This document shows positions 22,916 through 37,090 of a DNA stretch of 64,000 nucleotides, one piece after another. Position 1 is the first letter of the stretch; every line of letters begins with the position of its first letter. Under the pieces are notes generated by a model. It saw nothing but the letters and a program-made list of their open reading frames with translations. It did no database searches and was not told the origin of the DNA. A program made the translations under genes and the position numbers. The DNA comes from Dicaeum eximium (Eukaryota > Chordata > Aves > Passeriformes > Dicaeidae): positions 260,731 to 324,730 of the forward strand of contig VWZP01008589.1 of assembly GCA_013396995.1 (NCBI GenBank). The letters are read 5' to 3'.

Positions 22916-23414
22916 TTTATGCTCATATCCATTCCATCAGATATATGGAGTTAATGCTGTTCTTCAGTACTGACTGTGTGATCAAAGGCTGGCCTGTGTC
23001 AGAGGACTCAGGGGGCTGCTGTGACTCAAAACCTTATCTACTAGCAGGAGGTTGTGTCTCTGCTGAGCTGAGCCCTGCTTTCAGGCTTCCCCAGCACTTC
23101 TGCTCTGTCCCTCTCCTGGACTTTCTTTTTCCCTCCCAAGCCTTGATTTCCTTCAAAGACAGGTTTTAAGTTTTGTTCTTTGTAAAGAATATAAGTACAA
23201 GGTGGTGCCTTGAGGAGGCACATGACCATGATTCCAGCACATCTGTGTGTTGGTCTCATAGCAAAATACCTGGTGTTACTTCCTGGGATGCAGTGGGCAG
23301 TACAAGCTCTGCTGTCAGGATCTTTCTCTGCCTGCTTGCTGTGGAGGAAGGAAAGGTGTCCACTAATGAGACAGGTGATTCATTATGGCATGGAACAGAC
23401 TGACTAGGGCCCCT

Positions 23415-23720
23415 TTGTAAATAACTTCTGTCTGTGTTTTCTGTCAGACAGGTTGAAGCTCCTTATTTGTATGCAATAATGACATGTGCTTATCAAAGAG
23501 TGATAATGCAAGGAACAAACAAATGACATTTCCAGTATTAATATGTAAATTACACACTAAGAAGAAATGATCAAGCACTCCTGAAATACAGCAGCAAGCA
23601 CTAATTGCATTCCTTGCCCTTCAATATGCTGTGCACCGTAGATAGCTCTTTTCCCTAAATGAGCATTTAAAGCTTTAATTTCTTCTGATTCTTCATGCCA
23701 AAAGATTTCAGATATATTTT
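23415..23720. promoter_or_regulatory. Candidate conserved noncoding element
   Basis: A stretch of non-repetitive AT-rich sequence with clustered developmental-factor-like sites: an octamer-like TATGCAATAA, a TCF-like CTTATCAAAG, a forkhead-like AACAAACAAATG and a POU/homeodomain-like TTAATATGTAAATTA. The judgement rests on sequence texture only; conservation could not be tested. Confidence 0.25.
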
Positions 23721-26700
23721 TTCCTGAATTTGTTGCACTGTTTGCATATACTGCTTTATTGTACCTCATAGAAAGGTGATGTGCCCAAAGGTTTGTTAGA
23801 ACAGCCTTTGTGTGCTCTGATTCCCTAGAAATGTCTCTAAGTTCTTCCTACTTGGAAACACCAGGCAGAGTGCTGAGGTAGATTTCTGTGTGGCAAACCA
23901 TTCCAAATAAGCGTCTTTTGCAAACACATCCAGCCCCATCTTGAAAACCAATTGGGGGTTTTGTGTATTTTTTTTCTGGAAATCTCTTTCAGAACTTCAG
24001 TCTCCAGATGGCTGGAAATCTCATTTCTTAGTAACCATTTTTTTCATATGTCAACACTGTCCGTGAATTTGGAAAGGTCTTCTCTTGAGTTTTTTCCTTG
24101 AAGCATTTGTAGCACAGTTGCACCCTCTATCTGGGTGTGGAACCTTTGCTTTTTTTGAGCTGAATAAGTAATTTTGTAATAGTGTCCCTTTCTAAGATGA
24201 ATCCCCATTTTCCCAGTGTTCTAACCAGTATTCTCTGAACATTGGACAGTCTGAGTTCCTTTCTTTAACATTGGCTGTTAGGAAATGTATGTGTTCTGTG
24301 AACTGGGGCCTTCCTTATCAGAACTTAACCCAACAAGGCTGCTCCTCCACTGTCTGTACATAAGAAGTAGGATGACTATGAATCCTATGGAAATTATGGA
24401 GACTTGTACAAAATATCTATCCAGATCAAACATCTCCGAGTCAAAAGATCCTGGTAGAATAGGAAAGAATACCTCAGTATTCAAAATAAACCACATGTTG
24501 AATATCCAAAAATGAACTGAAGGAACATATGTAGGAGAATTCAGGTTCATCCTTGTTCCTGTCCAAGGGACTTATGCAAGCCCAGACTGTGGCCACCTAG
24601 CACAGTGCTGTTTTGGGTGACTCATGACTGGGAATGTGCAGTATTTTTCCTTACTGTAGTTCTGAAGAAGAATTACAAGGGGGAAAGATTGACATCCTCT
24701 TCTAGCAGCTACTTTTGTTGGCAGAAGGAGTGAATTGTAAATTATTTCCCAGCTCCTGTATTCCTTTGTCTGGTCACTGGCATTCACTAAGGAGAACTGG
24801 TAGATACTGGAAAGGAAGGGCCTTGTGGGCGAGACTAATCAGAAATTTCCCATGCACAGAAAAGGAAATTTGTATTGAAGCTTTATTTATATTTTTGCAT
24901 GATACCCTGCTGTATATATAATTGGAAGTGGTATAAATTAGTTTAAGAGAAAGGATTCCTACATGCAAGTAGCCATTCCTACATGTAAGGCACCTGAAAT
25001 GTTACATCAACCTTTGCTTTCTGAAAATGTGAGCTGCTATTTGTTTTCACTTGCAGCAGGCACAGCGTTGCTGTGTAGTAGTAGCAGCTATTCAGAGGAG
25101 TAGATTGCATACACCTGGTTTATTGTAGTTTTAAAGCTCCTTCAAGCTCAGTCAACTCATCTGTACTCATTGCACTTGTGTTTGCTCTCTTAATTGCTAA
25201 AAGATGGCTTTTACATGGAGACACTAATAATTTCCTTTTGCCTTAAAGTCCTACTTCTGAATGTAGCAGTGAGGTGTTAGAAAGGGCTGGGGAGGGTGTT
25301 TTATCAAGAAACTAAAAGGAGACTTGAGGTGATGTCTCTGCCTCTGATGAAATTAATTCCCTTATCTAGAAGCTCTTAAATCATCCCTGGCAGAGGTGAC
25401 ATTATAAAAATAATTCAGAAGAACAAAAGTTCTTGCCCTTGGAATACACTGCATTGCACCAAATGGTAGGCTTTTATTGCCTTTTTTTTCTTTTAGGGAG
25501 TCTAGGTGGATGCTTCAGTTTCCTTTAGATTTCTTTAATCAGTTTTTGCAAGCTGACAGATATTTTTCCCCCTCAAATGAATACTTTGTGAAATAAGTTG
25601 CACAAAGGATAGCCAGAGTAGTGACTGGTAAACCCCAGGGATTTACTCAGGACACTTTGGGTTCATCCCTATCCCAGTTTCAGGGGTTTTGGGAAACTCA
25701 GCCCTGGCTTGCCATTCACCACCTCTGCAGTGGTCTGATAGCCTTCCTTCTTCTGATAGTAAAAAGAAGTGGAAGCTGACACACACAGGTAAATTTGTTC
25801 ATAGAACAGAGGCAGTTTACTGGTCTGGGTTTTTTTTTGGCAGTGAAAGCAATACTTAAGATGTGCTGAAGGTGGATTATGGGCATAAGGATATATGGAA
25901 AACCTGCTAGTTAGAAGGATACTAACATCTGTCTCTTTCTGTAGATTATTTAAAAAAAACAACCCAGAGTCTAGGAGACCGCAAAGAAAGGATGAAGGTG
26001 GTGAGTCTATGCCATTTTATTCAATGAGGACCTAACTCATTCTGGATGGATAGATTTATACACAGATAATGTTATTTTGAAGTAATTTTTGTTGTTTGTA
26101 GTGATTTTTCAGGACATATTTTGGAATATCCCTTGGTTTGATTTGTTCTGGAGTCATGTCAAGTATGGCTTAATGAGCTTGTTTAAATTCTGGCTAGGAG
26201 TTTTTCTCCTGTATTATAATGGAGTATTTGAACTTTTCTATTATGCAAAATATTTAGTCTGTGTATAAAAACATAGAGCTGGTCTGCAGTTCAGAAGCAG
26301 TAGCAAACAGTTTACTGGTTTAAATTTTGTGTGTCACTAGAGACAGAAAGGGGCTTTTGAGTGCCTTATGGCTCTGGTGTCCAAGGTACCAGCTCAGATT
26401 TTAGTCAGGAAGATGACACACGTTTAAGGAGAATCCACAAATTAGCCAGGAGATTTGGCTGCAAATACATCATATGGTCCAAGAAGCAAGTAGACAACTA
26501 GAATAACCTGATTTCTATAGTTTTTATGTATTTTAGATCATCAACTTGGTGCAGCTGTTCCTTTTTTTATTTTTCTTTGAGTATATTGCAATGATTTCTG
26601 CCATATAGTTTTGATAATGGTTTCCAGAATACCGCAAATGGCTTGAAACAGGAGCTGAGAATGACAATGTCTCAGCCACAGCAGCTACTACTGTCCTCTG

Positions 26701-28538
26701 AGCAGCTGCTCAGTCTTAGTGACAACTGAGGGCTTCTAATAAAAAAGCCATTTTGCTGTGTACACCCCATTCATTTCCCTGATTTACAGAACGTGACAAG
26801 TAATCCTCACCTTCAGATCACTTCTGAGACACGGTAAGATGTTGAGAGGCAGCAAAGGTTTTAGCATAATCTAGCATACAGTATGGTGTTCTCTTTAGCA
26901 TAACTCAGCTTTACAAATCGGCTGCCTCTGACCTTGATACTCTCTCATCTGGACTGTGATAATGGTGAATTTTGAGAGTGTTCCTTGTATCTGATAAGAG
27001 ATATGCTATTTGGGAATCTGAGGGCAGTAGTGAACAGACGTGTCTCCTCTAGGAGACAGCTTCCTGCAGTCTGGACAGCATGAAACTCACTTGGGTTTTT
27101 TTTCATTTTTTTCAGGCATTATGGAATTCAGGTTTGTTCAGGGAACTTCTGCATAGGATGAAAGCATTGCATCAGTTTTACCTGCCTCCTGGTTGCTGGT
27201 TTGTGGCCCTCAGTCCTATAGGTGGTTGAAATCCCTGGATACCAGGGTGGCTTTGGAAGGGGTGAGAAGGGAGGCTGCTCTGACATGCAGGGGGGTGGGA
27301 GAAGGCTGTTCCAAAGACTTTCTAAATCTCTACTGTAACCCTTAGACTATACAGATTTCAGCTTCACTTGGCTGCTTTTGTTAAAAAACTGCCACTGATG
27401 TGGCATTCTGCTGGATGTGACACTTTTAAAGTGCTCTCAGGTGGGGAGGGAAGGCAGTACTGTGCCCAAAACTGCCACCAGGAGTCCATCAAGCCTGAAG
27501 CCTTAATGGGGCTGAGGCCGTGCTGCTCTGTCCTAAAGGAGACGTGTTCATGCACGGGAGAAAAGCCACTGACAGCCTCCTAAGGAAGCATGGGAAGCTG
27601 GACATCCAAAAGGAGAAGTTTGCAGTTTGACTGCAGTAGGCTCCATGTAGGGAATAGCCTGTGGAATAGTGCATTGCACTTGGGAGTGAGCTGGGAGCTT
27701 GCTGTGTCATCAATAGAACTGCTCTCAAAGATACCAGTGACTTCATTGGAGCCCCATATACGCATGGGGCCACTGGTGTGAAAGATTTCTGTCCCAGATG
27801 TGATAATGAGCTGATATTTCATTATTGTTTGTGTTTAATTTTTCCGTGCACCAGTGTTATGAAGTAATCAAGCCAGATAATGAAACTGAGACCTGAGACC
27901 CTGGTCTGTGTCCCAGAACAGTGGCCTGGACGAGGTCGTGGTGGCAAAATTCCATCTGATTTCAAAGAGCTTTCATCTGTAGCAATAAACTACCCCTGTC
28001 CCTAGCACTAATAGACTAAAACCATTTTTAGCTTAGCTTCTCATGCTTTACCTGCCACTTTATTATTGAACATCTTTCATATTGTAAGCAATTCTACAAT
28101 GTATATAGAGGTAGTAAAACAAGCAGTGATTCTGTAACTCCCAAAATTCACTTAGAATGATGACATATCATTCCAAGTTTTATTTTGTGTGACTTCCAAG
28201 TGGGCAAAAAAGCATTTACAGTTTTGTGTTTGAACGTTTTCCTGAAAGAGAGTTTCTCTGACAGATGTAAACTCTTATTTGATCCTGCTATTTCATTTTT
28301 CAAATAACGTAATTCCATATATTTAAGGGAACTAATTCAAATCACTTAAAACCAAAATATTCTCCTCATCAGATACTAAAAATTTTCTTAAGATATTTTT
28401 GCCTTGTTTACATTTGATTTCTACAGCTCAAAAATGTTAATAAAATGCGAATAATTTTGTATGTAGAAGCTCTGTTGTAGGTAGGTCTAGGTAATTTTTC
28501 TGAGAAGGGAGAGGGTATCTGGAGGTGCAAGGCAAGTA

Positions 28539-28570
28539 TGTGTATATATATACATACACACACATACATG
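28539..28570. repeat. Microsatellite, TA then CA rich
   Basis: ATGTGTATATATATACATAC continues as ACACACATACATG, an imperfect alternating purine-pyrimidine tract. Confidence 0.85.
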
Positions 28571-30330
28571 TAGGACAGGGCCTTGTAAAGAATACAACAA
28601 ATAAATTTAAAGAGGAAGGAGACAATGAGGGAGGAAAGAAGGTGGGAATGAAACCACAAGATGATATAAATTATCTGTAGGCTCAGCATGGTGTTTATGA
28701 GTCATTGCAAAACACCTTTAATAAGAGGTGTGGGTTGTCCCTGACTGCTGTTAACATGTGAGCATCATTACCTGGCTGATAGATGTCACAGCAGAGGTAG
28801 GTCTTGAGGAGAGATTTGAAAGAGAAGATTTCTATCAGATCTTTTTCAAAGGCTACATTTTCTCCTTTACATCAGTTGGAGTTCCCAGAACTGAATCATT
28901 AATAAGCATTTTTTCTGATGAAGTTCAGAGACCCACAGCACTGAGAGCGGGATGAAAGTAAAGCTTGAGAGATTTGCCATGTACACAACCCCACAAGGGC
29001 TCACTCTTCCAATAGTTGCCTCATGTTTTCTGGAAAACTGTTGTGCATAGATGAGTCATGGCCATGCAGTGTAATTCCCCTGCTCAGCATGTTCTTGGAG
29101 TGTTTTTCAGGATAACATGAGGCAGGCTGCAGTCATGGGAGTGACCTGAGGAGGTTGGTGCTCTCAGTCCTGACAAACAGAGGGATGAACTGGTGCAAGT
29201 CCTGCAGCAAATCACCAAGTCTGGATCCATGACAAAAGTATTTCAGGAAGGAAAACACCATTTGGCTAAACCTGATTTCTTAGGTCTGTAAAAACCCTTT
29301 CAGAGTACATGTATGCTGCACAGAACCCAATGGCACTGCTCTTACAGGATTGTATCTCAAGAAGAAAAGTTGATTTAGTTCAGTCTTCAAATCCCTGTTA
29401 AAACTTTGACTTTTATGTCAAGGTAGTAAATTTTAGTTAGAGATGGGTGGAACTGATAGGAGTTTCTTTTAAAATTGATTTGTTTCTTTTAAATAGGGTT
29501 CATGTTTTTAATCTCCTGTGCTGGATCTCATCTGTACAGCTTTAGGGATCAGAGTTTTACAGGTAAATATCTACAGAACTTGCTGAGGATGGTACAAGCC
29601 ACATGCCAACCTATCACTGAGGGTATGGATTATAAGTAACACATTCCTTCCTTTCTGTGGACAAAGGCAGGAGATCCACTTGGGCTCACATCTAACCTTT
29701 TATACCTTAACCTGTGTCTGCTCATGGTACTGAAGGAAGGATTTATGGACACCATTTTTGTCACCACAGCAATCATGCGGTGAAAGTGGGGGCCTTTTCT
29801 TGTACTCCCCATCTCCATGGGAGGAGAGACTGAGTTCAACATTTCCAAGTGGAAATGGGGCTCCTACATTTGAGCTTGGCCTAACAGGACTCACTCTAAA
29901 AGTGGATTGCTCTTCTGCTGTAAAATATTGAGACCAGTCTAGATTGGTGCCTTGAAATTGAGTCTGCTGAAAGCTTAATGTGATACAGATTTTAGCACTA
30001 GTTTGGCCCATTACTAGCTAGGGTGGTACTCTGATTTACATGTTATCCAAAGACCCATTATGAGATGGGATTGACCTTAATTATTAAAATGATAATAAAA
30101 TGTCATGTAGATAGATTAATTTCATACAGGCCAGCAGATGGGCACTAAGAGAAACTAGATTTGAGTCAGTCATTTCCCAGTCCTCCAAAGTCTTTTTCTT
30201 TGTTCTTATTCAAGAACAGCCACAGTCAAGCACAGTGCAATAGCCAGAGAAACTCTGGAGCACCATAGCCCAGGGAAGCAATGATTCTACTCACACTGTG
30301 AGCAGTGGCAGCATTCAAGCACATATTTAT

Positions 30331-30470
30331 CATACAATGATGGAATGGTTTGGTTTGGAAGGGACCTTAAAGATCACCTAGTTCTAACCCACCTGCCATG
30401 GGCAGAGACACCTTCCACTAGACCAGCCCATCCAATCTGCCCTTGAACACTTCCAGGGTTGGTGCATATC
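30331..30470 (-). mobile_element. CR1 LINE tail, 5'-truncated
   Basis: On the plus strand TGATGGAATGGTTTGGTTTG is followed by the standard CR1 3' sequence (GGAAGGGACCTTAAAGATCA, CATGGGCAGAGACACCTTCC, TTGAACACTTCCAGGGTTGG). About 140 bases are kept. The octamer tail is degraded. Minus orientation. Confidence 0.9.
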
Positions 30471-30907
30471 CTGTATAGAAAGTCCATTACCCCAACTGAA
30501 TGCATGTTCATAAAAGCTGTTTGTTACTTTCTTTACTCATATTACTTTATTTGTAAGTAAAAGCAACAGCTCTCTGTCGTCTTCTTTCATGGAATAGCTG
30601 AAAGAGAGATTATTTAAATGGCAAGTGTCTTTGCCTCTTTTTTTTTTCCTCCTTTGTGAGCTTCAGAAGTTTCCTGAGAATAATTTAGATGAAAATTGTG
30701 TGAACAGATGAGTGACAAGAGAATATGGGCATAAAGCATCTATTATATCTGTGACTCCTGTTCTCACTCTCAGCAAATGTGTTTCAGACCATGTGTGGGG
30801 TGGAAGCCATAGAGTTTTGTGTCCAGGCTGCTGGAAAGTAGAGTCCTGCTGTAATTTCCAATGAACATGGCAGTAGTTTTTTTCCCCCATTAGATATAGG
30901 GCTTTTC

Positions 30908-30925
30908 TTTTTTTTTTTTTTTTTT
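30908..30925. repeat. Poly-T run (18)
   Basis: An uninterrupted run of 18 T. No adjacent retrocopy was recognised on the minus strand, where it would read as a poly(A) tail. Confidence 0.9.
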
Positions 30926-33900
30926 CCCTAATCTCTATGAAAACTCCATCTCTTTGAATCCTTTCTGAATAATCTAATGTGTCATCCCAATTCATTATTT
31001 GTCTACCCCCCCTTCCCTCACCTATTTATCCCTGAAAATAACAAGTGTGTCCAACTTTTGTTTCAAATATAGATTTTATTTTAGCTTGCCTTTTTTTCTG
31101 AGCAAATATGAAATATGACAACATGCTGCATTTGTCTGGTGATCAGTTGTCCACAGTCCTGCTAACACTGGCCCCAAACATTTTGACACATGAGCTGATT
31201 TCATCCAAGTTTGTCAGAAATGTAAAGACAAGAAAAATAATAACCACCTATGAAAATAATAAACCTCTATGTGAAAATAGCTGGTCAGGTAGAGGAGGCA
31301 GAGGGCTCATGTCCCATCAGGGCAGAAGCTGATGTGAAATCATGTTGCTTAGACATCAGAGAGTCCAGAGAGACAGCAGAGACCTGAGATGCAGATCTGC
31401 AGAACACAATGTTTCATCATCTCTCTTGCTTATAGAACGAGGGATTTAATTTGTCTCTTTTGAGAGAAACATCGAACTGTTCTTTACTCCCAGGGTGTCA
31501 TTGGTGCATTTGAATATTTTATTTATTTCTTTATTAATTTAATTATATATTTATTGAGCTGTGAGTTATGATTAATTTATGTTTTGTTAATGCTGCCTAT
31601 TGCATAGAAAACTTCTGACTGTGGCATCTACAATGTGGAGCCTGCCACCTGATTTTTGTCTGCTATTTTTATGTCTGTTCATGTATTAGAGAGGAAATTA
31701 TGGCTGTGCTCCTAAGAGGGAAAATGACTACTAATGGATTAGGTTGTATCAAATGGATTGTGAGAACGAGATAACCAACCATAACAGGGTTGAGGTACCC
31801 AACACCAACCACAATAAACCCGAAATTTATTGGCAGCAGAAATGAAAGTCATAACCCAGAGAGGAAGGGAAAACATATAGACTAAAATTGACTATGGAAT
31901 AATAGTCCTGTTCCTTCTTACATTTTCTCTCAGCTGAGAAATAAACCTTTAACATCACATCTTTTTCAAAACATAATTCGAAGATAAAAATAGGTGATTT
32001 TTTTTCATATAATGTCTATTTCCACTGAGAGCTCTAGCAAAAGAGATCAAGCAGATATCGTCTTTCTGGAAAACTCAGATTAAAATCTACTGTCTGCCAG
32101 TGCCTTCCAAATGGAAGAATGTGTTAAAGAGTAAGACTTGTTTTATTCCTTTTTGTTTTGTAAGGGAAGATAGCTATGAATTTACATGCTTACTTTAATG
32201 GGGTCCCTAACTTGTGCTTTGGAAAAAGGTGACAGTAAAACTTTACTGTATCAGAGTTATGGAGACATATTTCTTCGGTTCTCACTGGACAAACTTTCAG
32301 CTTTCATGGTGTCAGACTCAGTAGGACCAATAAAATCTAAAATCTAAAATTTTCATAAAGTTTTGAGGCTTTAAAATGCTACAGTAATTACTTTCTTCTG
32401 TCTCGAGATAGTCACAGATAGTTTGTGGCACATGGCAATGATTCAGCAAGGGAAGTGTGATTTTTCCTGCACAACAACTTATTAATGAGCTGAGTTTATC
32501 TTTTGCTCAGATGTTTGACTTCTCTCATGTAGTATTTTTGTAGACAACCTTTTTTAGCAAACTTCAAGAGATCAAAATAGAGGTAGGAAACAGGGAATAT
32601 GTTAGTGGAAGGAAAGTTTAATAACACGGTTAAAGTTGCTAAGAAAAAAATAGATGTAATCTTTTCCCCAAATTTTGGAATTTTATTTATCTTGCAGAAA
32701 ACTCATTTTGGACAAGAAAGATGGCACCATGTCAAAATATCACATTGCAAGTTGTCTTCACCTGTGATTTCTGTGTCCATTGAACCAAACTATTCAAAAC
32801 TCAGCTGTCAGGGGAAAAAAAACCCTGAGCAGTAAGTGGGAGTATATTAAAGTCTTAAACATGTTTCTTTTGGTTACAGTGACAAATTAAAATCTCAAAA
32901 ATATTTGGGATTAAAAATCTTTAGAGCACACAGCTCAGATAAAAGCATACGATGGTTTTGCTTAAATTTTAAAGCAAAGTACTTTGAACACAGAAATTTT
33001 AACTTTTATCCTCAAATAAAGCCTAACAATAATTTTTAGCAAGTCAAGGTAGGAATCGTTAATTGAAAAATTTCTCACCTGCTCCACAAAGAAGCCTTAG
33101 ATGGCTTTGATTGCATCTGTGAACAGCATTTTCTGAAATGAATGAGTTGTGCTCTCTGCTCCTCCTTTCATCTTCATGAGAATGGCTACTGCATGCTCAG
33201 AGCTTCAAACAGCCAGGGCTGTCACTTTTAAGAAAAAACAAGAAAATTAACTACATATTTTATCAAGACATTATAAATATTTCAAGACCAAATTTTTGAA
33301 CAGTGTTTTGACTCATGGCCTCTTTATTATGAACTTAGTTTTATATGATGTTGAGTGCAAGTTGAACTATTTGGAGATGAGGCAATAAAAAATTATTGAC
33401 TACTCAGAACTCTGCATAGCCAGGCATGTTTCCTTCTTACATACCCCTTGACAGTTCTGTTATGAACTGATAATTGCCAGCTCTGCTGTCATGTATCTAT
33501 CTACTTATTGGTTATTTCACATCATTATGAGCCAACTTCCCCTGTCCTAGTGCTGCCCAAAGGTGGAACAAAAAGGCAGGCTAGCACTCTTTTTTTGTTC
33601 TCTTAGGAATAAGAAAAAGGAATTATCTCTGGCATAAGAGTGACAGGATCAAGCAATATTGTAATGGTCACAGTAAAAGTGGAACCACTGAATGTGTCAT
33701 TTTGTCAGTGTGCACTCTCTGAAATCTGTCTAGCTTTAGAGCTGAAATAAATCCACCGGTAAAATAACATCTTATAAATTAAAAACTTTTCTGGCTGTTA
33801 GTGGCCCAAAGGAAATTTTTCATCTCAATTTTATCAGTCATATCAAACTGATATGAAGGTTTTCCAGCTGTTGTACGTGCTTACTAAGGCTATTCTGAAG

Positions 33901-33978
33901 ACTTTACTCTGTGATTGGAGGAGAAACAGAAATATATTAAATCTGTATAGCCACCATATTGATGTATTAGTTGATACC

Positions 33979-34029
33979 ACATACACACACACACCTATAT
34001 ATATATATAGATATAGATATATATATACA
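33979..34029. repeat. Compound CA/TA microsatellite
   Basis: A CACATACACACACACACC tract passes directly into TATATATATATATAGATATA and ATATATATACATA. The minus-strand frame reading into it (33967-34194) is an artefact of the repeat. Confidence 0.9.
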
Positions 34030-37000
34030 TAAACACTTCTTTATTGATATAACTGTCTCTGCCTGAGCAGACTGCAGTAATTTAGTTAAATTAGTGTTGC
34101 TATCAAGGCAGCTAAATGAAGGGAGAAAAGGAAATGCTAGACACAGAGAAGGGCAGGTAATTTCTGTCACTCCTTTGAAAAGTGGCTTTTCCAATCAACA
34201 GCAGATTTCTGTGAACAGAGCAGGCATTCTTACAAAACCTCCAATAAATGAAATGTAATTTTTATGGATAATGATGCTATTTGCTCTAGAGAATTCTACT
34301 TTTACAAGAGCTGGTTCAGAACTCGCTGGTCTTGTCTCCATCGACCTTATGTTTCTCTGCATCAAAGATACTGAGTTCTATAAAGTAAATACTTAAGGAC
34401 CTTGGGAATCATCCTTTCAAAATTTTGCATGGGCCTTTTTCAGTAACATCATTTTTTTTCGAGATCTACTTGCAGTACAAGAGAGGAATCATTTTCCCAT
34501 TGGAAACAAGGAAGCCTTAAATTATTTTTTTATTCTGCCCTTGATAGAGTACAATGTTTTTCAGGCTTTGTGTAGGCTACATTTTTACTCCCTGGGAGCA
34601 CCCAGACATGCAAAAAAAGAAAGAGCATTGCACTAATTCAGTTTTCTTGTTTCCTTTCAAGTTTCAGCATCGTGACTCTGCTTGAGCATCATTTTGACTG
34701 TTTGCACTTCTGCCAGGGGACCAACTCCCACATGCTCTTCCTTCCTTTGCCCCCTCCTGTTTCCTCCTTACCCCTACCCAAAAGTCACTTTTCTTGAGAA
34801 ATGGGAAAGCTATCAGCATGTCCCCATGCTCCTAGGACAACTTGCAATCTGTATTTGCTCTCAGAGGTGGGTGACATCTGCTTTCTTTTATGGGCTGGTC
34901 AGAAAGCAGCAGGCAGAACTGAGTCCAGGAAGGCTGGAGCTGTCCCTGTGCTGTGTGGGTAATACACGTGCATGGCTGTGGAGGAGGTGGTGGGTGATGG
35001 GACAGAGCCCAGGGCCACCCACTGCCACCCTGCTCAGCTGAGATGGGCCCTGAAAGGCTGTAAAATCTTCCATGGCTGCAGAATGCTGGCAGAGAAAGGG
35101 AAAGGCATCCAGCTGCCATGGCTGCTCTCCTCCTGGAAGAAAAAACTGTAAATTAGAGTTGTGCTTTGAGAATGACTTATTGTTGCCCTGTTTCTCTGCC
35201 TGTTGAAGGCATTTTGTTTCTCTGCCTTTAATAAAAGTATTCCTTGGTAGGCCATTTGTTTCCTGTTTGCCAGTGGGGACAGTTTGCTCCCCGAGTCCTT
35301 TGCTCTGCTCATTGCATCGGGATAATTTTCCCTGGTTTCTGGGTGAGGACTTTTGCTGCTCTAGCAGTGATTTACTTTAAATGTGAGCCCACCTATTACC
35401 ATTTACACTCAGGTCCTGGTAGAGTGGTTAAGAAATGGCTCATACCAACCACATTCTGGTGCTCAGTGTTTATCCAGTACCTGTTTCAGAGGTGATGGTT
35501 AGTGGTGACTGCCAGACTCACCCAGATTCGGAGTGACAACTGTAAGGAGAAAGACTCTGTATCCTTCTGCCAAACTGAGGATGGCAGTCTGTGCTAGGGG
35601 AACATATCTGAGAGACAGCCAGACACAACACCTTTGAAGGTGAGCTTCCTTGTGCCTAGTCCTGCTTTACCTGCTGAAAGACTTTCAATGAAACAGTTGA
35701 AAAGAGTATGTTAATGCCCTTTCACAGTGTGACAGAAATTTAAAGCACAGATTTTATTTTTTTTAATAAACAGAATGTTGTTGAATTTCTACCAAAGCTT
35801 CTAACCCTGCTTAGAATTTCAAAACCAGCTTTGGACTGGAAAAATAAATCCAACAAAAAAGTGATATGTCACTTTAATATTAAAGTTAAAAGGCTTTGAG
35901 AGAGCACAGAACTTTGCAGAAGAGAAAATGATGGGGGTGACAAATCTTTAAAGAAGGGAAAATGGAGTACTATTTTTAAAATTCTTCTATTCTTTTCAGA
36001 TTGTGGTATTTTATAGAGCCTTACAGATGACAAAGCAGCTGCTTCCCCTGAGCCTCACAATGCTTTCTCCACACACCACTGGGCTGTATTTTTTTTTCTT
36101 TTTGTGTCACATTGATCTTTTCTTGTTGTGCTGTCTCTAACATGCCATTAGGTGCCTCTGGCTGCCAATAGTGAGGAATATCAGGTTCTTGTGGGTAAAC
36201 TGCCATTAGGCTCTTCCTGACATGACTTAAAACATTAAAGTTTGTGTTGACTCTTTGAAGATATTTTGAGAGGTTAGGATTACCTTGTTGCTGTTTTTAC
36301 TACTTGTACTGAAGGAGTTTCTAGGAGCCCTTGTACCTATTGTACTGGAATTGCACAAATGGAAATTAAAAGGCAGCCCCTGCCTCCCAGAACTTGCCTT
36401 CGAATGAGTGAGACATAAAAAAGGGGATTATTATCCCCAATTTACAGTAGAAAGTTTTCCACTGCTGCACAGAAAAAATTGTGATACAAACTCCAGATAG
36501 ACGTAATATGGGCAAAGGAGAATGATTCTTCATCTATCCTAAAAAACCCACCTTCTTACAACTTTTAAGGTGAAATGATGTGTTAAGGCAATAAAACAAG
36601 GTACCCTCAGTTGGCTAACAAGTGCAAATAGTTTATCAGCCACATGAACCAGCTTGGCAGCTCTCATTCATTCTCAAGATGTTGATTGCTGCCCCTGGTC
36701 CCCAAAAATCAATATTACTTACTCACCTCTTTTCAGGGGCACACCACTAAAGCTCATGCTTCCCAATGCACTGCAAAGTAACTTCTGTGAATATGTGCAA
36801 AACAGCTTTATTGTCCCCCCTTGGATCTTGCCTTAAAATATCCCTCTGTGTCTGTAATTTCTGCCCAGGCTTGATGAGGATGTGCCTCTGGTGTGTGGCT
36901 GCTGTTGTCTGTCTCACCAGTCAATACTGTATGAGGGGTTCCTCCCTGCTGTAAGGGCCTCTTGCTAAGGCTTTGGATGCCAGGGCAGCAGTTCCAACCT

Positions 37001-37057
37001 TCTTCACACAACAGAAACCTAGTAAATGTTGGTTTTCTAGGTCCTGAAGTAATACAA

Positions 37058-37090
37058 ACAATAATAACAAATAATAATAATAGTAATAAG
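37058..37090. repeat. AAT-rich microsatellite
   Basis: An imperfect AAT trinucleotide tract (ACAATAATAACAAATAATAA and onwards). Confidence 0.85.

Larger units (their letters stand above)
22916..30330. other. Gene-free single-copy DNA
   Basis: No gene and no confident transposon. Contains a candidate conserved noncoding stretch at 23415-23720 (see findings), a TA/CA microsatellite at 28539-28570 and short scattered frames without recognisable domains (for example 24278-24550 minus, 27489-27773 minus). Confidence 0.5.

Noticed and set aside
30908..30925. T18 run as the poly(A) tail of a minus-strand retrocopy
   Set aside because: Adjacent sequence shows no recognisable coding or 3' UTR features and no target duplication was found.
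34682..35119. GC-richer patch with frames on both strands as a possible first exon or CpG island
   Set aside because: CpG is scarce, the frames shadow each other and no promoter elements are evident.
35215..35250. AATAAA within CTTTAATAAAAGTATTCC as a gene 3' end
   Set aside because: An isolated AATAAA in AT-rich DNA with no upstream coding frame.
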